From NCBI GenBank assembly GCA_934525325.1, contig CAKSZE010000001.1, positions 1-64,000 on the forward strand: 64,000 bases of DNA. Direction: 5' to 3'. Under the pieces are notes generated by a model. That model was not told the DNA's origin. It worked only from the letters and a program-made list of their open reading frames with translations, and searched no databases. The position numbers were made by a program, and so were the translations under genes. This stretch comes from an uncultured Faecalibacterium sp. (lineage in GTDB: Bacteria > Bacillota > Clostridia > Oscillospirales > Ruminococcaceae). How positions within the stretch are numbered: position 1 is the first letter of the stretch; each line of letters opens with the position of its first letter. Positions 34,899 to 44,687 of this stretch are shown piece after piece.

Positions 34899-37800
34899 GT
34901 GAACCTACCGCAAATACCCGTCCCTTTGCCCATTTGCATATCCATACGGAATACAGCCTTCTGGACGGTGCCTGCCGCATCGACCAGCTGATGGAGCGGG
35001 TGAAGGAGTGCGGACAGACCGCCATTGCCTGCACCGACCACGGCGTAATGTACGGCTGTGTGCAGTTTTATAAAGCCGCCAAAAAGGCGGGCATCAAGCC
35101 CATCATCGGCTGTGAGGTCTATGTTGCCACCCGCACCCGCTTTGATAAGGTGAATAAGATAGACGGCAATAACCACCTGATCTTATTGTGCAAAAACGAG
35201 ACCGGCTATAAGAACCTTATAAAAATGGTCTCTGCCGGTTTTGTGGAGGGCTTTTACTCCAAGCCCCGCGTGGATAAGCAGCTTTTGGAGCAATACCACG
35301 AGGGGCTTATCTGCCTTTCGGCCTGTCTGGCGGGCGAGATCCCGCAGGCCATTCTGGCAGGGGACTACGAGCGCGCAAAGGCAACGGCGCTGTGGTACCG
35401 GGATCTGTTCGGTGCAGAGAACTACTATATCGAATTGCAGGATCACGGCCTGAAAGAGGATACCACCGTTCTGCCGCAGCTCATCAAGCTTTCCCGAGAG
35501 ACAGGCATCCCCATGGCAGCCACCAACGACGCCCATTATCTGCGCAAAGAGGACGCCAAGATGCAGAGCATCCTGCTGTGCATCCAGACTGGCAAGACCA
35601 TTCAGGATGCCGACCGCATGGAGTTCCAGACCGATGAATTCTACGTCAAGACTACCGACGAGATGTACGAGCTGTTCTCCATGGTGCCGGAAGCCTGCGC
35701 CAACACGGCAAAAATCGCCGAGCAGTGCAATTTTGACTTTGAATTCGGTCACACCAAGATCCCTTACTACAAAGCCCCGGACGGCATGGACAATCAGGCC
35801 TACTTTGAAAAGCTCTGCTGGGACGGCCTGGAACGCCGCTACGGCCCGGACGTGCCGCAGGCCAACATCGACCGTCTGAAATACGAGATCGGTGTGGTCA
35901 AGACCATGGGGTATACCAACTACTACCTCATCGTGTGGGACTACATCAATTTTGCAAAAAGTCAGGGCATTCCGGTGGGGCCGGGACGCGGCTCCGGCGC
36001 GGGCAGTATTGCTGCCTACTGCGTGGGCATCACGGATATCGACCCTATCCGCTACAACCTGATCTTCGAGCGCTTTTTAAATCCCGAGCGCGTCAGTATG
36101 CCGGATTTCGATGTGGACTTCTGCTACGAACGCCGGCAGGAGGTCATCGACTATGTCAACCGCAAATACGGTGCGGACCATGTGGCGCAGATCGTCACCT
36201 TTGGTACCATGGCCGCCCGCAACGCCATCCGGGATGTTGGCCGCGTGATGGGTATCCCGTACCAGCAGGTGGATGTGGTGGCAAAGCTTGTGCCCATGGA
36301 ACTGAAGATGACCCTCAAGCGGGCATTGGAGGTTTCCAGCGAGCTGAAAAAGCTTTATGACACCGACCCGCAGGTGACTGAGCTCATCGACACCGCTTTA
36401 AAGGTGGAGGGAATGCCCCGTCACGCCTCCACCCACGCGGCGGGCGTGGTCATCACGCCGGAGCCGACCGATTATTATCTGCCGCTTGCCACCAACGATG
36501 GCCTGCCGGTGACTCAGTTCAACATGACCGAGATCGAGGAACTGGGTCTTTTGAAGATGGACTTTCTGGGGCTGCGCACCCTGACTGTCATCCGGGACGC
36601 AGAGGTGGCGGTGCAAAAGCAGCACCCGGAGTTCTCCATCCGCGATCTGGATTATGACGACCCGGATACCTATAAAATGCTGGGTCAGGGCGATACCGAG
36701 GGCGTGTTCCAGCTGGAATCCTCCGGCATGAAGCAGGTGCTTGTGGGTTTGCAACCCCAGAATCTTGAAGACGTCATCGCTCTGATCAGCCTGTACCGCC
36801 CGGGTCCTATGGACTCCATTCCCACCTATCTGCGCAACCGGCACGAGCCGGATAAGATCAGCTACAAGACCCCGCAGCTGGCGCACATTCTGGATGTGAC
36901 CAACGGCTGCATCGTCTATCAGGAGCAGGTCATGCAGATTTTCCGGGAGCTGGCAGGCTTTTCCTTCGGGCAGGCAGATAACGTCCGCCGCGCCATGAGC
37001 AAAAAGAAGCACGCCGTCATGGAAGCAGAGCGGGAGCACTTTGTGCACGGCTGCACCGAGCCCGGTCACGAATGCCCGGGCTGCGTTGCCAACGGCATCC
37101 CGGAGCAGGTAGCAAACCAGATCTACGATGAGATGTCCAGCTTTGCGTCCTACGCCTTCAACAAGAGCCATGCGGCCTGCTACGCTTATGTGGCTTTCCA
37201 GACCGCTTATCTCAAGTGCCATTACCCCAGCCAGTTTATGGCAGCATTGCTCACCAGCGTGCTGGATAATACGGATAAGGTCATTGAGTATTCCGGCGAG
37301 TGCGCCCGTTTGGGCATCAAAGTGCTGCCGCCGGATGTGAACATCTCCAACGGCGGCTTTACTGCAGATGATAACGGTCAGATCCGTTTTGGCCTGAACG
37401 CGGTGAAAAACGTAGGCCGCAACCTCATCGAGAACGCAGTCACCGAGCGCAGGGAAAAGCCCTATACCAGCCTTTACGATTTCTGCAAGCGGATGCACGG
37501 CAGCGAGCTGAACCGCCGCTCGGTGGAAAGCCTGATCAAAGCCGGTGCCTTTGACTGTTTTGGCTCTAACCGCCACAGCATGGTGGAGGCGGTAGAGGGC
37601 ATCCTCAAGAGCATCGAAACTGACTCCCGCCGCAATCTGGAAGGGCAGCTGGATCTGTTCTCCGTGATGAGCGGGGAAGTGCAGCAAAGCCCGCAAGCGG
37701 ATGTCTATGAGATCCGTCCTTTGGCAGAGTACACTCCTGCCGAGCTGCTGCAGCAGGAAAAAGAGGTCAGCGGTCTGTATCTGTCCGGTCATCCGCTGGA

Positions 37801-38404
37801 CGCTTACCGGGAAAAGTCTGCCCGCATCGGCTCCCATACCATCAAAGCCCTCACCGGCGAGGATGCCCATGTGCAGGACGGTGAGAAGGTACGCATTGTA
37901 TGTGCTGTGGTCAAAAACCGCATGATGACGACCAAATCCAACAGCATGATGGCCTTTACCAGCGTGGAGGATCTGACCGGCACCATGGAAGTGATCGTGT
38001 TCCCCAAGGTGCTGGACAGGTTCCGGGATGCCATTCAGGAAAACGCAGTTGTGGTCATCGACGGCCGACTTTCTGTGCGGGAGGACGAAGCCTCCAAACT
38101 GCTGGCAGACAGCATCCTGCCCATAGACAGCTACGACCCGACCCGCTTGGATAAAGGCCGCCCGGATCCTATCAAAACAGCTGCCCGGCGGGTGTTCATC
38201 CGTCTGCCGTCCCGCAGCTGCCCCCAGTACGATAAAGTGGTGAATCTGCTGGAGATCTTTGATGGCGATATCCCGGTGATCCTGTATCTGGAAGATACCA
38301 AGCAGAAGCTGGCCGCGCCGCGTCGGCTTTACACCTCCGGGCATCCGCTCTTCTTCAAAGAGTTGGAGCGGCTGCTGGGCGCAGAGAACGTTGCAACAAA
38401 ATGA
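34895..38404 (+). CDS. dnaE: DNA polymerase III subunit alpha
   Basis: 1169 residues of the DnaE type: N-terminal PHP domain (FAHLHIHTEYSLLDGACRI, CTDHGVMYGC), polymerase core with DFDVDFCYERR (acidic pair) and the GPGRGSGAGS region, a helix-hairpin-helix area, and an OB fold near the end (residues ~1000-1080). The PHP metal residues look complete, as in polymerases with intrinsic metal-dependent activity. ATG 34895 overlaps the whiA stop. Confidence 0.96.
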   Translation: MSEPTANTRPFAHLHIHTEYSLLDGACRIDQLMERVKECGQTAIACTDHGVMYGCVQFYKAAKKAGIKPIIGCEVYVATRTRFDKVNKIDGNNHLILLCKNETGYKNLIKMVSAGFVEGFYSKPRVDKQLLEQYHEGLICLSACLAGEIPQAILAGDYERAKATALWYRDLFGAENYYIELQDHGLKEDTTVLPQLIKLSRETGIPMAATNDAHYLRKEDAKMQSILLCIQTGKTIQDADRMEFQTDEFYVKTTDEMYELFSMVPEACANTAKIAEQCNFDFEFGHTKIPYYKAPDGMDNQAYFEKLCWDGLERRYGPDVPQANIDRLKYEIGVVKTMGYTNYYLIVWDYINFAKSQGIPVGPGRGSGAGSIAAYCVGITDIDPIRYNLIFERFLNPERVSMPDFDVDFCYERRQEVIDYVNRKYGADHVAQIVTFGTMAARNAIRDVGRVMGIPYQQVDVVAKLVPMELKMTLKRALEVSSELKKLYDTDPQVTELIDTALKVEGMPRHASTHAAGVVITPEPTDYYLPLATNDGLPVTQFNMTEIEELGLLKMDFLGLRTLTVIRDAEVAVQKQHPEFSIRDLDYDDPDTYKMLGQGDTEGVFQLESSGMKQVLVGLQPQNLEDVIALISLYRPGPMDSIPTYLRNRHEPDKISYKTPQLAHILDVTNGCIVYQEQVMQIFRELAGFSFGQADNVRRAMSKKKHAVMEAEREHFVHGCTEPGHECPGCVANGIPEQVANQIYDEMSSFASYAFNKSHAACYAYVAFQTAYLKCHYPSQFMAALLTSVLDNTDKVIEYSGECARLGIKVLPPDVNISNGGFTADDNGQIRFGLNAVKNVGRNLIENAVTERREKPYTSLYDFCKRMHGSELNRRSVESLIKAGAFDCFGSNRHSMVEAVEGILKSIETDSRRNLEGQLDLFSVMSGEVQQSPQADVYEIRPLAEYTPAELLQQEKEVSGLYLSGHPLDAYREKSARIGSHTIKALTGEDAHVQDGEKVRIVCAVVKNRMMTTKSNSMMAFTSVEDLTGTMEVIVFPKVLDRFRDAIQENAVVVIDGRLSVREDEASKLLADSILPIDSYDPTRLDKGRPDPIKTAARRVFIRLPSRSCPQYDKVVNLLEIFDGDIPVILYLEDTKQKLAAPRRLYTSGHPLFFKELERLLGAENVATK

Positions 38405-38476
38405 CATATTTGTGCACGAATGGCACCGTATGGGGCAATTTTAAATTTGACAAGCAACATGAATTGCAAAAATAAC

Positions 38477-38502
38477 GCGATATATCGCTGTTATATAGCG
38501 AT
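38477..38502. promoter_or_regulatory. Palindromic sites upstream of pfkA
   Basis: A perfect 12-base palindrome GCGATATATCGC (38477-38488) overlaps an inverted repeat ATCGCT/AGCGAT with a 7-base gap (38484-38502). Both lie 30-60 bases before the pfkA -35, in an AT-rich stretch. The core CGATATATCG recurs in the padR control region. A possible second -35 (TTGACA, 38447-38452) lies upstream without a good -10. Nothing else is seen between dnaE and the promoter. Confidence 0.5.
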
Positions 38503-38533
38503 GCATAGATTTGCATAAAGTCTCAAAACCCTA

Positions 38534-38563
38534 TTGAAATTTGTCTGGATGGTGTGCTATAAT
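38534..38563 (+). promoter_or_regulatory. Promoter for pfkA
   Basis: TTGAAA and TATAAT are separated by 18 bases, with an extended -10 (GTGTGCTATAAT). Confidence 0.75.
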
Positions 38564-38676
38564 CATTAAAGGCGAATCAAAGCTGTTGCAAAGCAACAAG
38601 CCTGTTTCGGGAAGAAGAGGTTACAGGCAAAAGGGTAAATGAAGAACTGAACTGTAAATTGGAGGGAATCTCTCGT

Positions 38677-39651
38677 ATGGAAAAGCAAATCAAAACGATT
38701 GGCGTGCTTACAAGCGGTGGTGATGCTCCCGGCATGAACGCTGCTGTGCGCGCTGTGGTACGCACCGGCCTGCACAAGGGCTTCCGTATGATCGGCATTC
38801 AGCGCGGCTATAACGGCCTGCTGAACGGCGAGTGCTTTGAAATGAACCTGCGCAGCGTTTCTAACATCATCTCTGCTGGCGGCACCATTCTGTATACGGC
38901 ACGCTGCTTGGAGTTCAAGACCAAGGAAGGTCAGGACAAGGGTGCTGAAAAGTGCCGCGAGCTGGGCATTGATGCGCTAGTCGTTATCGGCGGCGATGGC
39001 TCCTACCGCGGTGCCCGCGCACTGGCACACCGCGGCATTCCCATGATCGGCCTGCCCGGCACCATTGATAACGATATCGCCTGCACCGATTACACCATTG
39101 GCTACGATACCGCCATGAACACCGCGCTGGAAATGATCGACAAGCTGCGCGACACCACCCAGAGCCACGACCGCTGCAGTGTGGTCGAGGTCATGGGCCG
39201 CAACGCCGGTTACATCGCTCTGAACGTGGCCATCGCCTCCGGCGCTATGGCTGTGCTGCTGCCCGAGAAGGAATTCGATATGCAGCGCGACATTCTGGAT
39301 AAGATCGCCGAGACCCAAAAGACTGGCAAGCGTCACTTTATCATTATTGTGGCCGAGGGCGTGGGTCATGCACAGGAGATCGCCAACGAGATCCAGGCAC
39401 GCACCGGTATCGATTCCCGCGCAACCATTCTGGGTCATGTGCAGCGCGGCGGTTCTCCTACCCTGCGCGATCGCGTGAATGCTTCTGCCATGGGCTATCA
39501 GGCTGTCTGCCTGCTGGAGCAGGGCAAGTATAACCGCATCGTCGGCATGAAGGGTGAGAAGCTGGTGGACTACCCGGTGGACGAGGCTTTGGAAATGACC
39601 AAGAGCCTTGACCCCGTGCTGGTGGACGTGTGCAACACTATTTCCATCTGA
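38677..39651 (+). CDS. pfkA: ATP-dependent 6-phosphofructokinase
   Basis: Glycolytic enzyme forming fructose 1,6-bisphosphate. 324 residues with the ATP site TSGGDAPGMNAAVRAVV and GGDGSYRGA, the substrate region PGTIDNDIACTDYTIGYDTA (catalytic Asp in TIDND) and EVMGRNAG. The Gly in GGDGS favours ATP over pyrophosphate as donor. ATG 38677 follows GGAGGG at 38661-38666. The dnaE-pfkA order is common in Clostridia, but pfkA has its own promoter and terminator. Confidence 0.96.
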   Translation: MEKQIKTIGVLTSGGDAPGMNAAVRAVVRTGLHKGFRMIGIQRGYNGLLNGECFEMNLRSVSNIISAGGTILYTARCLEFKTKEGQDKGAEKCRELGIDALVVIGGDGSYRGARALAHRGIPMIGLPGTIDNDIACTDYTIGYDTAMNTALEMIDKLRDTTQSHDRCSVVEVMGRNAGYIALNVAIASGAMAVLLPEKEFDMQRDILDKIAETQKTGKRHFIIIVAEGVGHAQEIANEIQARTGIDSRATILGHVQRGGSPTLRDRVNASAMGYQAVCLLEQGKYNRIVGMKGEKLVDYPVDEALEMTKSLDPVLVDVCNTISI

Positions 39652-39668
39652 TCATAACATCAGACGTA

Positions 39669-39710
39669 AGAGCTATCCGTTCGGTTTTTCTGAGCGGATG
39701 GCTCTTTTTT
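39669..39710 (+). terminator. Intrinsic terminator after pfkA
   Basis: AGAGCTATCCG pairs with CGGATGGCTCT (one wobble), followed by TTTTT. Confidence 0.85.
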
Positions 39711-39763
39711 GCTGCCAATTTTTCAGAGATGACGCATTATAAGTAAAATTCAACAACTTTTTG

Positions 39764-39792
39764 TTTACAAATGCCTCCGAATAAGTTATACT
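39764..39792 (+). promoter_or_regulatory. Promoter for the YjbR-like gene
   Basis: TTTACA and TATACT are 17 bases apart; GGAGG follows at 39801-39805. Confidence 0.7.
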
Positions 39793-39813
39793 GAGAAAAA
39801 CGGAGGTGCCGCT

Positions 39814-40197
39814 ATGAAATACAGCTGGATCGACACAGAGCTTTTACAAAAGCCTGGCGTTACCAAAGACTTACAGGCAGAGTGGAACTGGATAAGATAT
39901 CACATCGGCGGCAAAATGTTTGCAGCCGTCTGTCTGGAGGATGCCACGGGAAAGCCGGTGTATATCACCTGCAAGCTGGACCCCGCCGAGGGTGATTTTC
40001 TGCGCCGACAGTATGAGGATATCATTCCGGGCTATTATATGAATAAGGTGCATTGGAACTCCGTAAAAGCGGATGGAAACGTGCCGGATGCACTGCTGCG
40101 GGAGATGCTGGAGAAATCTTATCGGTTGGTGCTGGGCGGCTTTAGCAAAAAGAAACAGCGCGCGCTGCTGGAAGGAGAAAAGAAAGATGCCATTTGA
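39814..40197 (+). CDS. MmcQ/YjbR-family protein
   Basis: 127 residues. The sequence WNWIRYHIGGKMFAAVCLED, YITCKLDPAEGDFLRRQYEDIIPGYY-type core and KVHWNSVKADG match the small MmcQ/YjbR family, which has a CyaY-like fold and is often described as DNA-binding, though its function is not settled. It overlaps the next gene by 11 bases, so the two are probably coupled. Confidence 0.8.
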   Translation: MKYSWIDTELLQKPGVTKDLQAEWNWIRYHIGGKMFAAVCLEDATGKPVYITCKLDPAEGDFLRRQYEDIIPGYYMNKVHWNSVKADGNVPDALLREMLEKSYRLVLGGFSKKKQRALLEGEKKDAI

Positions 40198-40822
40198 CTA
40201 CAAGAAAGAATATAAAGAGTTCTATCTCCCGCCGCAGAAACCGCGGATCATCACCGTCCCTGCGATGAATTTTGTAGCGGTGCAGGGAAAAGGCGACCCC
40301 AACGACCCGGCAGGGGAATATAAGGCAGCGCTGGAGCTGCTGTACGGCATTGCATTTACTATCAAAATGAGCTATAAGGGCAGCCACAAAATGGACGGTT
40401 ATTTTGAATATGTCGTTCCGCCGCTGGAGGGACTGTGGCATCAGCCCGGGACAGAGGGTGTGGATTTTGCCGACAAATCGTCTTTTATCTGGACCTCCAT
40501 GATTCGTCTGCCGGAATTTGTCACCCGTGCCGAATTTGACTGGGCAGTGCAGGAAGCCACCACCAAAAAGAAAAAGGACTTTTCTAAGGTGGAATTTTTC
40601 ACCTACGATGAAGGCCTATGCGTACAATGTATGCACATCGGCTCCTATGACACTGAACCGGAGACCCTGCGGCAGCTGGATGCGTTTGCAGCGGAGCAGG
40701 GATATTGCCCGGATTTTTCAGACACACGCTTCCATCACGAGATCTATCTGGGCGACCCGCGCCGCACCGCGCCGGAGAAGCTGAAGACCGTACTGCGGCA
40801 CCCGATCCGCGAAAGAGAATAA
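40187..40822 (+). CDS. GyrI-like small-molecule-binding domain protein
   Basis: 211 residues, starting MPFDYKKEYKEFYLPPQKP, with PAMNFVAVQGKGDPN, LYGIAFTIKMSYKG and a C-terminal HHEIYLGDPRRTAPEKLKTVLRHP. These are typical of stand-alone GyrI-like proteins, relatives of the effector-binding part of AraC- and MerR-type regulators. No DNA-binding domain is present. AAGGAG at 40172-40177 precedes ATG 40187. Ligand unknown. Confidence 0.82.
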   Translation: MPFDYKKEYKEFYLPPQKPRIITVPAMNFVAVQGKGDPNDPAGEYKAALELLYGIAFTIKMSYKGSHKMDGYFEYVVPPLEGLWHQPGTEGVDFADKSSFIWTSMIRLPEFVTRAEFDWAVQEATTKKKKDFSKVEFFTYDEGLCVQCMHIGSYDTEPETLRQLDAFAAEQGYCPDFSDTRFHHEIYLGDPRRTAPEKLKTVLRHPIRERE

Positions 40823-40861
40823 CAGAAAACTTCACAAAAACTGTCGCTTTTTGTTGTGAGA

Positions 40862-40872
40862 TGTGCTATACT
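40862..40872 (+). promoter_or_regulatory. Extended -10 promoter for guaA
   Basis: TGTGCTATACT, an extended -10, lies 43 bases before the guaA start. No good -35 is seen, and the leader is too short for a purine riboswitch. Confidence 0.6.
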
Positions 40873-40915
40873 AAAATTATCTGTAGAAACTCACTTAAAA
40901 ATGGAGGAAAACATC

Positions 40916-42466
40916 ATGCAGCATGAAACTGTCATCGTGCTGGACTTTGGCGGACAGTACAATCAGCTGATTGCCCGCCGCGTCCGAGAAAATAATGTCT
41001 ACTGCGAGATCTATTCCTATAAAACCGATCTTTCGGTCATCAAGGCCAAGAATCCCAAGGGCATCATCTTCACCGGCGGCCCCAACAGCGTTTATCTGGA
41101 GGATTCTCCCACCATCGACCCCGAGATCTTCAGCTGGGGTGTGCCTGTGCTGGGCATCTGCTACGGCAGCCAGCTGATGATGCACCTGCTGGGCGGTCAT
41201 GTCTGCCGCGCTCCCGAGCGTGAGTACGGCAAGACAGAGGTGTTCGTGAACACCGAGAGCAAGCTGTTCACCGATGTGCAGCCCTCTACCATCTGCTGGA
41301 TGAGCCACAACGACTACATCGAGCAGGCGGCACCCGGCTTCCAGATCACTGCCCACACCGCAAACTGCCCTGTGGCAGCCGTTGAAAATGCCGAAAAGGG
41401 TCTGTACGCCGTACAGTTCCACCCGGAGGTGCTGCACACCGTCGAGGGCAAGAAGATGCTGCGCAACTTCGTGTACAATGTCTGCGGCTGCTCCGGCGAC
41501 TGGAAGATGGATTCCTTCGTGGAGAACAACGTCAAGGCTCTGCGTGAGCGCATCGGCGAGGGTAAGGTGCTGTGCGCCCTGTCCGGCGGCGTGGATTCCT
41601 CCGTGCTGGCCGCTATGCTGGCAAAGGCCATCGGCAAGCAGCTGACCTGCGTGTTCGTGGATCACGGTCTGCTGCGCAAGAACGAAAAGGAAGAAGTCTG
41701 CGCTGTCTTTGGCCCGGGCAATGCCAACGGCTTTGACATCAACTTCATCTGTGTGGATGCCCGCGACCGCTACTTCAGCAAGCTGAAGGGCGTCACCGAG
41801 CCGGAGCGCAAGCGCAAGATCATCGGCGAGGAGTTCATCCGCGTGTTCGAGGAAGAAGCTAAGAAAATCGGCAAGGTGGACTTCCTTGCACAGGGCACCA
41901 TTTACCCCGACGTGGTTGAAAGCGGTCTGGGCGGCGAGTCCACCGTCATCAAGAGCCACCACAACGTGGGCGGTCTGCCCGATACCGTTGACTTTAAGGA
42001 ACTGGTGGAGCCGCTGCGCAACCTGTTCAAGGACGAAGTTCGTCAGGCTGGCCGTGAGCTGGGCCTGCCCGAGTATCTGGTCAGCCGTCAGCCGTTCCCC
42101 GGTCCCGGTCTGGGCATCCGCATCATCGGCGAGGTGACACCCGAGAAGGTCACCATCGTGCAGGACGCTGACGCTATCTGGCGCGAGGAGATCGCCAAGG
42201 CCGGTCTGGATAAGGAGATCAGCCAGTATTACGCTGCACTGACCAATATGCACAGCGTTGGCGTTATGGGCGACGAGCGTACCTACGATTACGCCGTTGC
42301 GCTGCGCGCCGTGACCACCACCGACTTCATGACCGCAGAAAGCTACGATATGCCGTGGAATGTTCTGGGCACTGTCACCAGCCGCATTGTCAACGAGGTC
42401 AAGCACGTCAACCGCGTGTTCTACGATTGCACCGGTAAGCCGCCTGCAACGATCGAGCTGGAGTAA
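40916..42466 (+). CDS. guaA: GMP synthase (glutamine-hydrolysing)
   Basis: Makes GMP from XMP, ATP and glutamine. 516 residues: class I glutamine amidotransferase domain with nucleophile Cys in [10 protein letters not shown] (near residue 80) and the His-Glu pair in QFHPEV, then the ATP pyrophosphatase domain ([14 protein letters not shown]) and the C-terminal dimerisation domain ending in [12 protein letters not shown] 40916 follows GGAGG at 40903-40907, 8 bases away. Single gene with its own promoter and strong terminator. Confidence 0.97.
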   Translation: MQHETVIVLDFGGQYNQLIARRVRENNVYCEIYSYKTDLSVIKAKNPKGIIFTGGPNSVYLEDSPTIDPEIFSWGVPVLGICYGSQLMMHLLGGHVCRAPEREYGKTEVFVNTESKLFTDVQPSTICWMSHNDYIEQAAPGFQITAHTANCPVAAVENAEKGLYAVQFHPEVLHTVEGKKMLRNFVYNVCGCSGDWKMDSFVENNVKALRERIGEGKVLCALSGGVDSSVLAAMLAKAIGKQLTCVFVDHGLLRKNEKEEVCAVFGPGNANGFDINFICVDARDRYFSKLKGVTEPERKRKIIGEEFIRVFEEEAKKIGKVDFLAQGTIYPDVVESGLGGESTVIKSHHNVGGLPDTVDFKELVEPLRNLFKDEVRQAGRELGLPEYLVSRQPFPGPGLGIRIIGEVTPEKVTIVQDADAIWREEIAKAGLDKEISQYYAALTNMHSVGVMGDERTYDYAVALRAVTTTDFMTAESYDMPWNVLGTVTSRIVNEVKHVNRVFYDCTGKPPATIELE

Positions 42467-42480
42467 TCTGCAATAGCACC

Positions 42481-42527
42481 AACACCCCGGAAAGCTACGT
42501 TTTTGCGTAGCCTTCCGGGGTGTTTTT
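42481..42527 (+). terminator. Intrinsic terminator after guaA
   Basis: A long stem: AACACCCCGG with CCGGGGTGTT, continued by GCTACG/CGTAGC, then a T run. Confidence 0.9.
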
Positions 42528-42635
42528 ATCTTCCGGCCCAATCATACAAGCCGTAACTTTGAAAGTATCTCCTGCATAAGCGCAAACTCTAAGAATTTTG
42601 ACCGCAGTATTTTACACAAAAAAGCCCGAAACCCC

Positions 42636-42664
42636 TTCCTTCTCCGCCCGCAGGGGAGTATAAT
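42636..42664 (+). promoter_or_regulatory. Promoter for azlCD
   Basis: TATAAT at 42659-42664 is clear; the -35 (TTCCTT, 17 bases upstream) is poor. Confidence 0.5.
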
Positions 42665-42706
42665 AGAATCCGTTGTTTGCAAAATAGGAAAGGGGAAGTA
42701 TCAACT

Positions 42707-43483
42707 ATGGAATCGAAGCAGAGGCTTTTGGAGCCGCAGCTCGTCCAAACGGGAAGGGCGGATCAGTTCAGCCGCAAGGTGTTCTGCGACGGAATGCGGG
42801 ATGGTGTGCCTATTGCGCTGGGTTATTTTGCGGTATCGTTTTCTCTGGGCATTGCGGCGCGCAAGGCGGGTTTTACGCCGTTTCAGGGGTTTCTTGTCAG
42901 CCTGTTGAACAATGCATCCGCAGGAGAATATGCCGCATTTGCGCTAATTATGGCAAATGCCACCTATTTTGAGGTGGCAGTCATTACTCTGATTGCCAAT
43001 GCGCGATATCTGTTGATGAGCTGCGCACTGGCACAGCGCTTTGCGCCGGAAACGCCCTTCTGGCATCGGCTACTCATCGGCTACGATGTCACGGACGAGT
43101 TGTTCGGCATTACCATCGCCCGTCCGGGCAGCCTGAACCCGTACTATACCTATGGCGCTATTCTGCTGGCAGCACCGGCTTGGGCTTCCGGTACGGCGCT
43201 GGGCATTATAGCGGGCAACCTGTTGCCGCTGCGGGTGGTCAGTGCCTTGAGTGTGGCGTTGTACGGAATGTTTTTGGCTATCATTATTCCGCCGGCTCGC
43301 AAAGACCGGATCGTTGCGGTGCTGGTCGTCATCAGCTTTGCGCTGAGCTTTCTGTGCAGCTATCTGCCGGGCATCTCGGCGCTTTCCGAGGGCACCCGTA
43401 CCATTCTTTTGACGGTGGCGATCTCCGGCGCAGCAGCGGTGCTATTCCCGGTCAGGCAGGAGGAAAAAGAAAATGACTCATAA
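42707..43483 (+). CDS. azlC: AzlC-family branched-chain amino acid exporter subunit
   Basis: 258 residues with several membrane segments and the family sequence GVPIALGYFAVSFSLGIAARKAGFTP, LLNNASAGEYAAF, and NARYLLMSCALAQR. With AzlD it forms an exporter for branched-chain amino acids or their analogues. ATG 42707 has AAAGGGGA upstream. The azlD start lies 11 bases inside its end. Confidence 0.92.
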   Translation: MESKQRLLEPQLVQTGRADQFSRKVFCDGMRDGVPIALGYFAVSFSLGIAARKAGFTPFQGFLVSLLNNASAGEYAAFALIMANATYFEVAVITLIANARYLLMSCALAQRFAPETPFWHRLLIGYDVTDELFGITIARPGSLNPYYTYGAILLAAPAWASGTALGIIAGNLLPLRVVSALSVALYGMFLAIIIPPARKDRIVAVLVVISFALSFLCSYLPGISALSEGTRTILLTVAISGAAAVLFPVRQEEKENDS

Positions 43484-43778
43484 CAACTATATCTATATTG
43501 CGGTCATGGCGCTGGTGTCCTATGCTATCCGCATCCTGCCGCTGACGTTGATCCGCAAACCGATAAAAAATCGCTTTATCCAGTCGTTTTTGTATTATGT
43601 GCCCTATGTAACACTGGCTGTGATGACCTTTCCGGCCATCATTCAGGCAACTCAGAGCCCGGCAGCAGGTGCTGTTGCACTGGTAGTCGGCATTGCCGCC
43701 GCATGGTTTGGCGCAAGTCTGTTTCAGGTGGCTGCGGGCTGCTGTGCCGTGGTGTTCGTGCTGGAATTTTTCATCTGA
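43473..43778 (+). CDS. azlD: AzlD-family branched-chain amino acid exporter subunit
   Basis: 101 residues with four membrane segments; YIYIAVMALVSYAIRILPLT and VPYVTLAVMTFPAII match AzlD. It is the small partner of AzlC and is translationally coupled to it. The ribosome binding site AGGAGGA lies inside azlC. Confidence 0.92.
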   Translation: MTHNNYIYIAVMALVSYAIRILPLTLIRKPIKNRFIQSFLYYVPYVTLAVMTFPAIIQATQSPAAGAVALVVGIAAAWFGASLFQVAAGCCAVVFVLEFFI

Positions 43779-43800
43779 AATCTTATAACAGGAGAACAAA

Positions 43801-44637
43801 ATGAAAAAGATCCTTGTAACCGGTGCCGGCGGCTTTGTAGGCTCCCGCGTGATGCAGCAATGGGCGGGGCGTTACGAGCTGTGCGCCTTTCCCAAAGGCT
43901 TTCTGGCAACAGCAGGGGAGGATGCCGTGCGGCAGGCTGTTTTGCAGCAGCGCCCGGATGTCATTCTGCACACCGCAGCTATTTCGGATACCGGTTACTG
44001 CGCCGACCACCCGGAGCAGGCTTACCGCGCCAATGTGGAACTGCCGGTCTGGGTTGCCCGGGTGGCAGCTGAGACTGGCACAAAATTGGTGGCCTTCAGC
44101 TCAGATCAGGTCTATGCAGGTGCAAAGCAGTCCGGCCCGCTGCCGGAAAGCATACCGTTGCAGCCTGCCAATGTGTACGGGCAGGGCAAGCTGGAAATGG
44201 AGCAGCGGGTGCAGGCACTCTGTCCGAGCGCTGTATTGCTGCGCGCCACATGGATGTATGACCTGCCGGGGTATCGGCTGCCCATCCGTGGCAACCTGCC
44301 GCTGAATCTTTTGCGTGCAGCGCAGCGGGGAGAACCTGTCCGCTTTTCTGTCCGGGATTTCCGGGGCATCACCTATGTCCGGCAGGCTGTGGCGCTGTTG
44401 GAGCCTGCCCTGACCCTGCCCGGCGGGGTCTATAACTTCGGCAGTGAAAACGCCGAAAACATGGTGCTGACCGCCCGGCAGTTCGCTGAGACACTGGGGA
44501 TCACGGTCGATATTCAGGAAGCTGACTGGGCACGGAACCTTGCGATGGATTGCAGCAAGCTGCGGGCGCAGGGCATCGTATTTGACACCACGCAGGCTGG
44601 TCTTACGCGCTGTTTGCGGGATTATGGACTGCTCTGA
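43801..44637 (+). CDS. Extended SDR, dTDP-4-dehydrorhamnose reductase (RmlD)-like
   Basis: 278 residues. Rossmann motif GAGGFVGSR at residue 8, active-site pair in YGQGKLEME (YxxxK), AAISDTGYCADHPEQAYRANV and SSDQVYAG match the RmlD substrate-binding family of NAD(P)-dependent reductases. No other rhamnose or sugar-nucleotide genes are near, so the true substrate is uncertain. AGGAG precedes ATG 43801; it follows azlD by 22 bases and may share its transcript. Confidence 0.8.
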   Translation: MKKILVTGAGGFVGSRVMQQWAGRYELCAFPKGFLATAGEDAVRQAVLQQRPDVILHTAAISDTGYCADHPEQAYRANVELPVWVARVAAETGTKLVAFSSDQVYAGAKQSGPLPESIPLQPANVYGQGKLEMEQRVQALCPSAVLLRATWMYDLPGYRLPIRGNLPLNLLRAAQRGEPVRFSVRDFRGITYVRQAVALLEPALTLPGGVYNFGSENAENMVLTARQFAETLGITVDIQEADWARNLAMDCSKLRAQGIVFDTTQAGLTRCLRDYGLL

Positions 44638-44687
44638 CCGCAGAAGCGAAATTTTTCCGTATCGCACAAAAAACAGAGAAAAGCACG

